6,448 nt of DNA from Chthoniobacter sp. (GCA_025352865.1 JANXSB010000366.1:1-6448); one strand, 5' to 3'. Shown: positions 1 through 5,599, counted from the stretch's first letter. Notes: generated by a model from the letters alone, not told the origin. Program-made: numbers and translations.

Positions 1-672
1 GGTCAGGTCTGACTGCGTCGCCTGGCGGAAGGTTCCGCCATTGAGAATGATCGCGTTGTTCACCGAGCCATTGCCCGCCGCGTTGTACTGCAGCGTCGCC
101 CCATTGCCCACCGACACCGTCCCCGAGCCCAGCGCTCCGTAATTGGTCGCCCGCACCGTGGCACCCGCCTGGATGTCGATGAACCCAGAAATGCTATTCG
201 CCTGCGTGAGCACAAGCGTGCCGGCACCCGTCACCACCGCCCCACCCGTGCCCGCCAGCGTCGAGCTGATCGTCGCCGTCGCCCCACCCGTTACATTTAC
301 TGTCGTCGCTCCCGCGAGCGTCAGCGTATTGCCCGTCACCGTCATCCCGTCCACGTTGAAATTCAGCCCGCCCGCCGTGATCCCCGTCCCCAGCGTCACC
401 GTGCCGCCCGTGAGTCCGAAGCGCGCGATGTCGAGATTCGCATTGACCCACGCCTGATCCGTCACCGCCACGCCGTTATGCCAAACCGAACCCGTCAGAT
501 CCCACGTCCCCAAGCCGCCGCTGTTGCTCTGATTGCCCGCCGGATCCCAATCCAGCACGGTGGCACGCGCGCTCCCGGCGAGCGCCATGGTGGCGGCAAT
601 GGCGAGCGAAGAGGACAATCGCGCGAGGGAAATGCTAAGGGGACGAACGGGGTGGGCGTGACGAGGGAGCAT
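1..672 (-). CDS. Autotransporter-associated beta-strand-repeat protein, N-terminal part (runs off left edge)
   Basis: The minus strand stays open from an ATG at 672 to the window edge, giving 224 residues without a stop. Residues 1-37 form a signal peptide: a basic start (MLPRHAHPVRP), a hydrophobic stretch (SLAIAATMALAG) and an AxA-type cleavage site after SARA. The mature chain is rich in Gly, Thr, Ala, Val and Asn and appears to contain no cysteine. It alternates in short beta strands, and residues 149-181 (GAGTLVLTQANSISGF followed by IDIQAGATVRATNYGALG) match the pattern of the autotransporter-associated beta-strand repeat (PATR, TIGR02601 type). Such repeats build beta-helical secreted or surface proteins, often very long. 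In Verrucomicrobiota the C-terminus is commonly a PEP-CTERM tail or an autotransporter barrel, and here it lies outside the window. The substrate or adhesive role is unknown. There is no Shine-Dalgarno before the ATG. The start was chosen because it gives a complete signal peptide, and an in-frame downstream Met (residue 29) would destroy it. Confidence 0.85.
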   Translation of the reverse strand, partial: MLPRHAHPVRPLSISLARLSSSLAIAATMALAGSARATVLDWDPAGNQSNSGGLGTWDLTGSVWHNGVAVTDQAWVNANLDIARFGLTGGTVTLGTGITAGGLNFNVDGMTVTGNTLTLAGATTVNVTGGATATISSTLAGTGGAVVTGAGTLVLTQANSISGFIDIQAGATVRATNYGALGSGTVSVGNGATLQYNAAGNGSVNNAIILNGGTFRQATQSDLT

Positions 673-697
673 GGGAGTGGATGTGTTTGGGGTGAAA

Positions 698-750
698 GCC
701 CGCCGGATTTTTTCCGACTGGCGGGTTTCTGACTGACGCGGGCAGTGGCT
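698..750 (-). promoter_or_regulatory. Structured 5' leader of the beta-strand-repeat gene, B12-box-like motif plus hairpin
   Basis: Read on the minus strand, this leader carries AGCCACTG (750-743), then AGTCAGAAACCCGCC (734-720), then a bulged hairpin. In the hairpin CCCGCC (725-720) pairs with GGCGGG (704-699), and an inner CGGA/TCCG stem closes an A-rich loop. The first two strings resemble the GCCACTG and B12-box (AGTCAGGAGACCTGCC-like) elements of cobalamin riboswitches. The B12-box-like string shares its CCCGCC with the 5' arm of the hairpin, as in competing aptamer/expression-platform folds. The other parts of a full cobalamin aptamer are not visible, and the leader from the predicted promoter is only about 100 nt. 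The hairpin ends 26 nt before the ATG. It could be a regulator of initiation or termination, an unknown RNA motif, or chance. Confidence 0.35.
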
Positions 751-779
751 GCAAGACTGCGCGGTGAAACCTTACCACC

Positions 780-808
780 CAATTAAAGTTCTCCACTTTA
801 CGTGTCAA
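780..808 (-). promoter_or_regulatory. Sigma70-like promoter for the beta-strand-repeat gene
   Basis: On the minus strand a perfect TTGACA (808-803) is followed after 17 bases by TAATTG (785-780). An alternative -10, TTTAAT (787-782), lies 15 bases away. This is the most AT-rich stretch of the region. It would start transcription near 773, about 100 nt upstream of the ATG at 672. The -35 and spacing are good; the -10 is only partial. Confidence 0.5.
784..800. repeat. Operator-like dyad TAAAGT-N5-ACTTTA
   Basis: This is a perfect 6-base inverted repeat with a 5-base centre. It covers the -10 side and the spacer of the minus-strand promoter at 780-808. Its position suits a repressor site for the beta-strand-repeat gene and possibly for the divergent gene at 979. 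No regulator is identifiable from the window. Confidence 0.3.
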
Positions 809-835
809 TAGGTGTCTCAAATTTTTCCGGGCCAG

Positions 836-887
836 CGGGCCTTCTGCGGCCCGTCAGCGCGTGCCGCAGCCGGAGCTTTGGCACGCG
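836..887 (+). promoter_or_regulatory. Two adjacent GC-rich hairpins upstream of the membrane-protein gene
   Basis: The first hairpin is CGGGCC (836-841), a 6-base loop, and GGCCCG (848-853). The second is CGCGTGCC (858-865), a 14-base loop, and GGCACGCG (880-887). Both stems are perfect. They sit about 90-140 bases before the ATG at 979, inside the otherwise gene-free 673-978 region. They could be a transcribed leader or simply GC-rich sequence. No poly-T follows, so neither is a standard terminator. The rest of 809-978 shows only the ribosome-binding site, and I saw no convincing plus-strand promoter. Confidence 0.25.
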
Positions 888-964
888 GGAAAAACAACAG
901 CAAACGCGGCGGCACAAGCCCACGCTCGACGCGCCTCGGAATCCAGCGGATGCTCCCTTCATCC

Positions 965-970
965 AAGGAG
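965..970 (+). promoter_or_regulatory. Ribosome-binding site that fixes the start at 979
   Basis: AAGGAG ends 8 bases before the ATG at 979. It is the only strong Shine-Dalgarno sequence found ahead of a gene in this window. It decides against the in-frame GTG at 802, which would add 59 residues of non-membrane, arginine- and serine-rich sequence. Confidence 0.8.
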
Positions 971-978
971 GCCTTTCC

Positions 979-1491
979 ATGAACGCTGCACACTGGCACC
1001 TCGCCATGAACCACATCCCGGTCGTCGGCACCGCCTTCGCCGCGGGGCTGCTCGCCTTCGCCTTGTGGAAAAAGCGCTCCGAACTCTTCGGCGTCTGCCT
1101 CGGGGCATTCGTCCTCCTCGCCGTCCTCACAGTACCCGTCTATCTGACCGGCGGGCGCGCGGAGGAGCTAATCATGGAGATGCCCGGCGTGGAGGTGGAC
1201 GAAGCCCTCGTCGCTCCGCACGAAACCGCGGCGAGGATCGCCTTCATCGGCAGCGCCGTGCTCGGCGTGGTCGCGCTCAGCGGACTGATCGCCGGGCGAA
1301 AGGTGCCGGTGCCTCCGCGGGCGTTCGTCATCACCGTCTTCCTCCTCTCGCTGATCGAAGCTGGCCTCCTCGTGCGAACCGCAAACCTCGGCGGGAACAT
1401 CCGGCATCCCGAAATCCGCCCCGCGAGCCCGGCCGCCGCCGCACCGGCCGCGAATAGCCGGAGTCAGTCGCCCAGTTCGACGTTCCAGTAG
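979..1491 (+). CDS. Small four-helix integral membrane protein with conserved-looking histidines
   Basis: The product has 170 residues and starts at an ATG with a strong ribosome-binding site. Four hydrophobic segments are visible at about residues 14-30, 36-56, 84-104 and 114-132. The N-terminus, HWHLAMNHIPVVGT, has the HL..NH.PV.G pattern of small DUF2231-like predicted membrane proteins. The loop VPVYLTGGRAEE (52-63), APHET (79-83) and GGNIRHPEI (138-146) are also typical of that group as I recall it. Histidines 5, 7, 12, 81 and 143 lie at helix ends, so metal or haem binding near a respiratory complex is possible but is only inference. The last 20 or so residues are Ala-, Pro- and Ser-rich and look disordered. 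The gene converges on the HNH gene, and its last 28 bases lie antisense to that gene's 3' end. The function is not known. Confidence 0.8.
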   Translation: MNAAHWHLAMNHIPVVGTAFAAGLLAFALWKKRSELFGVCLGAFVLLAVLTVPVYLTGGRAEELIMEMPGVEVDEALVAPHETAARIAFIGSAVLGVVALSGLIAGRKVPVPPRAFVITVFLLSLIEAGLLVRTANLGGNIRHPEIRPASPAAAAPAANSRSQSPSSTFQ

Positions 1492-2066
1492 GCGAGATCG
1501 ACGAAGTGCCGCCAGCTTTCATGGTGCTGGCCGTCGAAGGTGATGTTGATGAAGGGCCGCCACTTGGGCCGCGCGGGCTTGCGGATGAGCTGCATGTGGA
1601 CCTGATGCGCGAGGCGGTTGCCTTTGCGCGTATTACACGGGATGCACGAACAGACGATGTTTTCCCACGTCGTCATGCCGCCTTTGTCGCGCGGGATGAC
1701 GTGGTCGAGATTCAGGTCGCGCTTGTCGAAAACCTTGCCGCAGTACTGGCAGGTATTCTTGTCGCGCTCGAAGATGTTCGCGCGCGTGAATTTCACTTCC
1801 TTCTTCGGCAGCCGGTCGAAAATCATCAGCACGATGATGCGCGGAACGCGGATTTTGAAGGCGATGGTATGCACCATTTCCTCCTCCGGCTCGCGGTGGG
1901 AAAAGTCGCGCCAGCTCTCGAAGTCGTGCGTACGGAAATTGTTGCCGCCCGCGGCAAAGACGACTTGCGCGTGCCCCTGGCAGATGAGCGTAAAAGCCCG
2001 GCGCACTGTGCAGACATTGATGGCCTGCCAGAGACGGTTGAGGACGAGGACTTGGCGATCGAGCAT
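1464..2066 (-). CDS. HNH endonuclease-family protein
   Basis: The product has 200 residues and starts MLDRQVLVLNRLWQAIN, the usual N-terminus of chromosomal stand-alone HNH proteins. Residues 1-100 form the family-specific domain of unknown role, with EEEMVHTIAFKIRVPRII at 61-78. Residues 101-150 are the HNH/zinc module: C106-x2-C109, L120-D121-H122 as the catalytic strand, WEN at 134-136, and C141-x2-C144 followed by NTRKGN. Two CxxC pairs imply a structural zinc, and H122 would be the general base. The C-terminus contains WRPFINI and AYWNVELGD. All motif residues are present, so it looks intact. The reading frame stays open to 2135, but the promoter at 2107-2135 argues for the ATG at 2066. 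There is no Shine-Dalgarno. It lies alone, with no adjacent methylase or phage gene, so it is more likely a core housekeeping nuclease than a restriction or homing enzyme. The physiological substrate is unknown. Confidence 0.9.
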   Translation of the reverse strand: MLDRQVLVLNRLWQAINVCTVRRAFTLICQGHAQVVFAAGGNNFRTHDFESWRDFSHREPEEEMVHTIAFKIRVPRIIVLMIFDRLPKKEVKFTRANIFERDKNTCQYCGKVFDKRDLNLDHVIPRDKGGMTTWENIVCSCIPCNTRKGNRLAHQVHMQLIRKPARPKWRPFINITFDGQHHESWRHFVDLAYWNVELGD

Positions 2067-2106
2067 AGGAGGCGGACCCGCAGGGGCTCGGAAAAAAGTT
2101 GCGCGG

Positions 2107-2135
2107 AAGCTAGCGGCGGGTGCGTGGGCTGTCAA
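2107..2135 (-). promoter_or_regulatory. Sigma70-like promoter of the HNH gene
   Basis: On the minus strand a perfect TTGACA (2135-2130) stands 17 bases from TAGCTT (2112-2107), which keeps the T, A and final T of the -10 consensus. The predicted transcript starts near 2100, leaving a leader of about 35 nt before the ATG at 2066. Upstream in-frame starts would lie before this transcript. The same 134-base gap (2067-2200) must hold the promoter of the plus-strand thioredoxin genes, but I could not pick one out. Confidence 0.55.
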
Positions 2136-2200
2136 TCGGCGCGAACCCGCGCGGAAATGTTTCTGGACACGCTTTTCCGCAGTGTCACGGTTTCGGCCTT

Positions 2201-3334
2201 ATGAAAACACGCCTTTTTCTCGCCGCCGTCCTTTTCTCCCTCACGCCCGGTCTGCATGCCGCCGACAAAAAGCCCGCGCCCGCGGAGAAAACGCCAGCGG
2301 CAAAAGCGAACGATCTCGCGTCTTACAAGACGGCGGATGATTTGTGGAAGCACATCGAAGAGCTGCGCGAGGAACCGAAGACGCAGCCGAAGTCGCAGGA
2401 TGAAATGATCGCGATGGTCAAAGAGTGGTTTGGCAAACAGCGCGCGGCGGCGGAGGCTTTTGGCAAGGCGTATCCGGCGGATGCGCGGCGCTACGCGGCG
2501 AAGCTGATCGCCATGCAGGCGGCGATGCAGCTCTCGCAGCTCCCCGGCGCGGACGCCACGCAGAAGACCAGTGCCGACGACGTGCTCAAGGAAATCGACA
2601 CCATCCTCGCCGCCGCCGATGCGCCGGACGACGCGAAGGGCGAGGCCGCTTTCATCAAGACAATGATGACGACCGAGAAGCTCGACGACGCGAAGCCGGA
2701 AACCATCGCGGCATTTTTCAAAGCCGCAGACGAATACCTCGCGAAATATGGCCAGCACAAGCTCGCGCCGCAGATGCGCCAGACCCAGCTCCAGATCGCC
2801 TCGCAGGCGAAGACTCCCGAGGCCGAGGCGCTGCTGAAAAAATTCGCCGAAGACAAAGACCCGCAGCTCGCCGGCGCGGCGAAGGAGATGCTCGCGCAGC
2901 GCGCGAAAATGGCCGACCTCAAGACCAAGCCGCTCGATTTGAAGTTCACCGGCGCGGACGGCGCGGAGGTCGATGTAGCCAAACTGCGCGGCAAAGTCGT
3001 GCTCGTGGATTTCTGGGCGAGCTGGTGCGGGCCGTGCATCGCCGAGATGCCAAACGTGGTGGCGACTTACAAAAAGCTGCACGAAAAAGGCTTCGCGATC
3101 GTGGGCATCTCGCTCGACCAGGATAAGGACAAGATGGACGCCGCCACGAAAAAGCACGGCATGACCTGGGCGCAGTATTTCGACGGCCAGGGCTGGCAAA
3201 ACAAAATCAGCAGCGGCTTTGGCATCCAGTCCATCCCCGCCGCGTGGCTGCTCGACAAGAAAGGCATGCTCCGCGAAACCGGCCTCCGCGGCGAGGCGCT
3301 CGCCGCCGGAGTCGAGAAACTCCTCGCGGAATAA
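2201..3334 (+). CDS. Exported TlpA-like thioredoxin with helical N-terminal domain (copy 1)
   Basis: The product has 377 residues. Residues 1-20 (MKTRLFLAAVLFSLTPGLHA) are a Sec signal peptide with no lipobox cysteine, and a Lys/Pro/Ala-rich linker follows to about 38. Residues 39-240 are a charged, Ala-rich, all-helical domain that I do not recognise as a named family; it resembles TPR-type solenoids in composition. Residues 245-377 are a thioredoxin fold of the TlpA/AhpC-TSA type: VVLVDFWASWCGPC with active-site C276 and C279, and the cis-proline loop SIPAAWL (P346). These are the only cysteines. The protein should act outside the cytoplasm as a thiol-disulfide reductase or oxidase. The target is unknown. 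The ATG at 2201 was chosen because it begins the signal peptide; a frame extension upstream to 2120 has no support. There is no Shine-Dalgarno. The gene heads a same-strand run with its paralog and a PEP-CTERM gene. Codon choice favours GCG and AAG. Confidence 0.9.
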   Translation: MKTRLFLAAVLFSLTPGLHAADKKPAPAEKTPAAKANDLASYKTADDLWKHIEELREEPKTQPKSQDEMIAMVKEWFGKQRAAAEAFGKAYPADARRYAAKLIAMQAAMQLSQLPGADATQKTSADDVLKEIDTILAAADAPDDAKGEAAFIKTMMTTEKLDDAKPETIAAFFKAADEYLAKYGQHKLAPQMRQTQLQIASQAKTPEAEALLKKFAEDKDPQLAGAAKEMLAQRAKMADLKTKPLDLKFTGADGAEVDVAKLRGKVVLVDFWASWCGPCIAEMPNVVATYKKLHEKGFAIVGISLDQDKDKMDAATKKHGMTWAQYFDGQGWQNKISSGFGIQSIPAAWLLDKKGMLRETGLRGEALAAGVEKLLAE

Positions 3335-3359
3335 CCTCCCCCGTTTCCACCACCGACCC

Positions 3360-4451
3360 ATGCAACTCCCACGCCTCCTCACTCTCGCCGCGCTCGCCGC
3401 GCTCGCCCCACTCCGTGCCGCCGATCCCGCGCCCGCCACGGATTTCTCCGCCCTCAAAACGGCGGATGAATTCTGGCAGCACCTCACCAAGCTCGAACAA
3501 CCGCCCACCAACAAACCGGCCACGCGCGAGGAAGGTCTGGCCCAGGCGCGCGAGTGGATGTCATCAGTCAAAGCGGCCGCCGAGGCTTTCCTCAAAGCCT
3601 ACCCCGAGGACGCGCGCCGTTGGGAGGCGAAGCTCGTCGTCCTCCGCACCTCCACTCAGCTCCAGCGTTTCGCCGGGCAGAAGCCGCCGCCCGCCGACGA
3701 GCGCCCCGTGCTCGACGCAGTCATCAACTCCGCCGACGCCCCCGCCAAGACCAAGACCGAAGCCGCCTTCATGCGCGTGCTCACCTACATGGGCGAGGTG
3801 GACAAAACCAAACCCGAAACCTTCGTCGCCTTTCACCAGGCCGCCGCCGCTTTCCTCGCGAAATACGCCGACAGCCCGCTCACCGAGCAGATGCGCGCCA
3901 CGCAACTGCGCATCCTCGCCAACGACCCCACCCCCCAGGGCGCCGAGCTCATGGACAAACTCGCCGCCAGCCCCGACGCCAAAACCGCCGAGGCCGCGAA
4001 AAAGCTCGTCGCCAAACGCGACAAAATCGCCGAACTCAAAACCCAGCCGCTCGACCTCAAGTTCACCTCCATCCACAGCAAAGACGTGGACCTCGCCCTC
4101 CTCCGCGGCAAAGTCGTCCTTGTCGATTTCTGGGCGAGCTGGTGCGGCCCCTGCATGGCCGAGATGCCCAACGTCGTCGGCATCTACCAGCAGCTCCACC
4201 CCAAGGGCCTCGAAATCATCGGCATCTCCCTCGACGAGGATAAGGAAAAAATGCAGGACGCCATCAAAAAGAACGGCATGGAGTGGCCGCAGTATTTCGA
4301 CGGCGGTGGCTGGAAAAACAAAATCAGCACCGGCTTCGGCATCGACTCCATCCCCGCCGCCTGGCTCATCGACAAAAAAGGCAAGCTCCGCGAAACCGAC
4401 CTCCGCGGCCAGGCCCTCGGCGAGGCCATTGTGAAACTGCTCGGGGAGTAG
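3360..4451 (+). CDS. Exported TlpA-like thioredoxin with helical N-terminal domain (copy 2)
   Basis: The product has 363 residues and starts 25 bases after the stop of copy 1. Residues 1-20 (MQLPRLLTLAALAALAPLRA) are a signal peptide. Residues 27-230 form the same helical domain as copy 1, aligned through KTADEFW, AAAEAFLKAYPEDARR and the Lys-Pro-Glu-Thr region near 151-154. Residues 231-363 are the thioredoxin domain with WCGPC at 261-265 and the cis-proline loop SIPAAWL (P332). C262 and C265 are the only cysteines. By hand alignment the two thioredoxin domains share 94 of 133 residues without a gap, while the helical domains are clearly more diverged. Codon choice differs from copy 1, favouring GCC, CTC and AAA where copy 1 uses GCG and AAG. 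The start is the ATG that begins the signal peptide, without a Shine-Dalgarno; translation may depend on coupling with copy 1. Confidence 0.9.
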   Translation: MQLPRLLTLAALAALAPLRAADPAPATDFSALKTADEFWQHLTKLEQPPTNKPATREEGLAQAREWMSSVKAAAEAFLKAYPEDARRWEAKLVVLRTSTQLQRFAGQKPPPADERPVLDAVINSADAPAKTKTEAAFMRVLTYMGEVDKTKPETFVAFHQAAAAFLAKYADSPLTEQMRATQLRILANDPTPQGAELMDKLAASPDAKTAEAAKKLVAKRDKIAELKTQPLDLKFTSIHSKDVDLALLRGKVVLVDFWASWCGPCMAEMPNVVGIYQQLHPKGLEIIGISLDEDKEKMQDAIKKNGMEWPQYFDGGGWKNKISTGFGIDSIPAAWLIDKKGKLRETDLRGQALGEAIVKLLGE

Positions 4452-4478
4452 CCGCCCACCCAACCCTTGCCTCTCTTT

Positions 4479-5351
4479 ATGAACCGTCCATTTAGCTTTT
4501 GCTTCGCCGCCGCCGCGTACTTGTTTGCCGCGGTCACCAGCGCCTCTGCCGACTCCTTCTTCGCGGCGGATGGTTACCAGCTCCGCTTGTTCACGAGTCC
4601 CACGACCTCGTTGCTCTACGGCACCGTGGGAGCGGGCGGGGATTTCGGCTTTGGAATGGCGGTCGATCCCTCGGGGAATGTTTACGTTTCCGACGATCAA
4701 AACGGTCTCGTCCTGAAATATACGGGGCCGAATACTTATACGGTTTTTGCCTCGGGCTTGGCGAAGCCCGAAGGTCTGGCCTTCGACCACAGTGGCAATC
4801 TCTTTGTCGTCGAAAATGGGCCGTCTTATGTCGGCCGGTTGCTGAAGTTTTCTGCGCCGAACACCTACACCGTCATGGGCACCGGCTTGGGCAGCCCTTA
4901 TGGCCTGGCAGTGGACAGTGCCGGGAATGCCTATGTGGCGGAATACGGCGCGGGAAACATCCGGCGTTTCACCGCGCCGAATACCTCGACGATCTATGCC
5001 AGTGGCATGTCGCCTTCCAATCTGACGATTGATACCTCGGACAATATCTGGGTCACCGATTACAACGGCTATGCCATCCGGCGATTCACCGCACCCGGAG
5101 TCTCGACGGTGTATGGCACGACGATCGGCCTTCCGACCGCCGTCGCCATTGAAAGAGATGGGCAAATCCTCGCGCTCGACTTTCAGGGTTATCTCTACGA
5201 CTTCACCGCACCAAATACTTCGACCATCGAGAATACGGTTTTCAACGTGCCACGGGCCATCGCGGTCGTGCCCGCGCCCGAGCCGTCGGCGGCTTGGCTG
5301 CTCGCTTGTGGTGCTGGCGGTGTGCTCGGTCGCTGGCAGCGCCGACGCTGA
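4479..5351 (+). CDS. PEP-CTERM-anchored NHL-type beta-propeller protein
   Basis: The product has 290 residues. Residues 1-24 are a signal peptide ending SASA. Residues 25-261 hold repeats of about 40 residues of NHL/SMP-30-like character: GLAVDSAGNAYVAE-type strands at 59-72, 99-112, 142-155, 181-194 and 221-234, each followed by an FTAPNTST-type strand. That strand occurs six times (FTSPTTS at 38, then near 81, 124, 164, 203 and 242), consistent with a six-bladed propeller. The C-terminus is a textbook PEP-CTERM tail: PAPEPS at 265-270, a hydrophobic segment (about 271-284), then RWQRRR. It should therefore be exported, recognised by an exosortase and released or anchored at the surface. No exosortase gene is in the window. 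The only cysteines are in the signal peptide (C8) and the tail (C277). A TTG at 4467 would add four residues, but the ATG at 4479 is preferred. The ligand is unknown; codon use is more AT-tolerant than its neighbours. Confidence 0.88.
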   Translation: MNRPFSFCFAAAAYLFAAVTSASADSFFAADGYQLRLFTSPTTSLLYGTVGAGGDFGFGMAVDPSGNVYVSDDQNGLVLKYTGPNTYTVFASGLAKPEGLAFDHSGNLFVVENGPSYVGRLLKFSAPNTYTVMGTGLGSPYGLAVDSAGNAYVAEYGAGNIRRFTAPNTSTIYASGMSPSNLTIDTSDNIWVTDYNGYAIRRFTAPGVSTVYGTTIGLPTAVAIERDGQILALDFQGYLYDFTAPNTSTIENTVFNVPRAIAVVPAPEPSAAWLLACGAGGVLGRWQRRR

Positions 5352-5398
5352 GAGTGCCGACGGTAAGGTCGTTCGATCTCATTTTTCCCCCTCGTGCC

Positions 5399-5599
5399 GA
5401 AGCTCCAGCTTCAGCGCGCGCTTGGCAGCGAAGTTGCACTTCGCAGGGCGGGGTGTCTGCTCGCCCACCCTCCAACCCCCACTGTTCCCCTCTGCCTCCT
5501 CGGCGGGTGGGAATCGGTGCCCGCTCAGCCCGCAGACACGCCATCCGCGCGAAGTGTAACTTCGCCCACAAGTGCGGTCCCAAGCGGGAACTTGAGACC
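5399..5599. repeat. Cluster of palindromes, REP-like element between convergent genes
   Basis: Four hairpin-forming units lie within 201 bases of the gene-free stretch 5352-5663: GAAGCTCCAGCTTC (5399-5412), GCGAAGTTGCACTTCGC (5428-5444), GCGAAGTGTAACTTCGC (5549-5565), and GGTCCCAAG/CTTGAGACC arms around a 6-base loop (5576-5599). The second and third units are near-inverted copies with their flanks, giving imperfect arms at about 5421-5470 and 5505-5572 that could fold into one large stem. The spacer is C-rich. I see no gene or clear poly-T terminator in 5352-5663. A weak GGCTG/CAGCC hairpin at 5643-5658 lies just past the toxin stop. The cluster lies between two convergent genes, where REP/BIME-type elements and bidirectional terminators usually sit. 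That it is a family repeated elsewhere in the genome is inference. Confidence 0.6.

Noticed and set aside
698..730. Rho-independent terminator at the bulged GC hairpin
   Set aside because: No gene ends near it on either strand. The following T-run is only three bases, and the loop, not the tail, holds the homopolymer run. A leader structure is a better description.
143..782. Short open frames on both strands over 143-782
   Set aside because: They are out of frame with the minus-strand beta-strand-repeat gene, whose frame is open from 672 to the edge and encodes a signal peptide and a PATR-like repeat.
802..978. N-terminal extension of the membrane protein from a GTG at 802
   Set aside because: The strong AAGGAG before the ATG at 979 and the family-like N-terminus at that ATG make the extension unlikely. 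The extension overlaps two hairpins and encodes non-membrane sequence.
2067..2072. AGGAGG, a perfect Shine-Dalgarno string, next to the HNH start
   Set aside because: It is on the plus strand, with no plus-strand start a suitable distance downstream. On the HNH transcript it reads CCTCCT, the anti-Shine-Dalgarno sequence, so it cannot serve as that gene's ribosome-binding site.
1506..2204. Plus-strand open frames opposite the HNH gene (also 1618-2340)
   Set aside because: They mirror the HNH coding sequence, which has intact catalytic and zinc motifs and its own promoter.
2132..3595. 487-codon open frame on the minus strand
   Set aside because: It is the antisense shadow of the first thioredoxin gene. 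Long spurious frames are expected opposite GC-rich coding sequence, and the product is Arg/Leu-rich with no domain.
3564..5165. 533-codon open frame on the minus strand
   Set aside because: It spans three different plus-strand features (copy 2, the gap and the propeller) and its product is low-complexity, Gly/Arg/Phe-rich antisense sequence. The plus-strand genes have signal peptides and recognised domains.
5399..5599. CRISPR array
   Set aside because: The similar units occur only twice and in opposite orientation, without regular spacers, and no cas gene is nearby.
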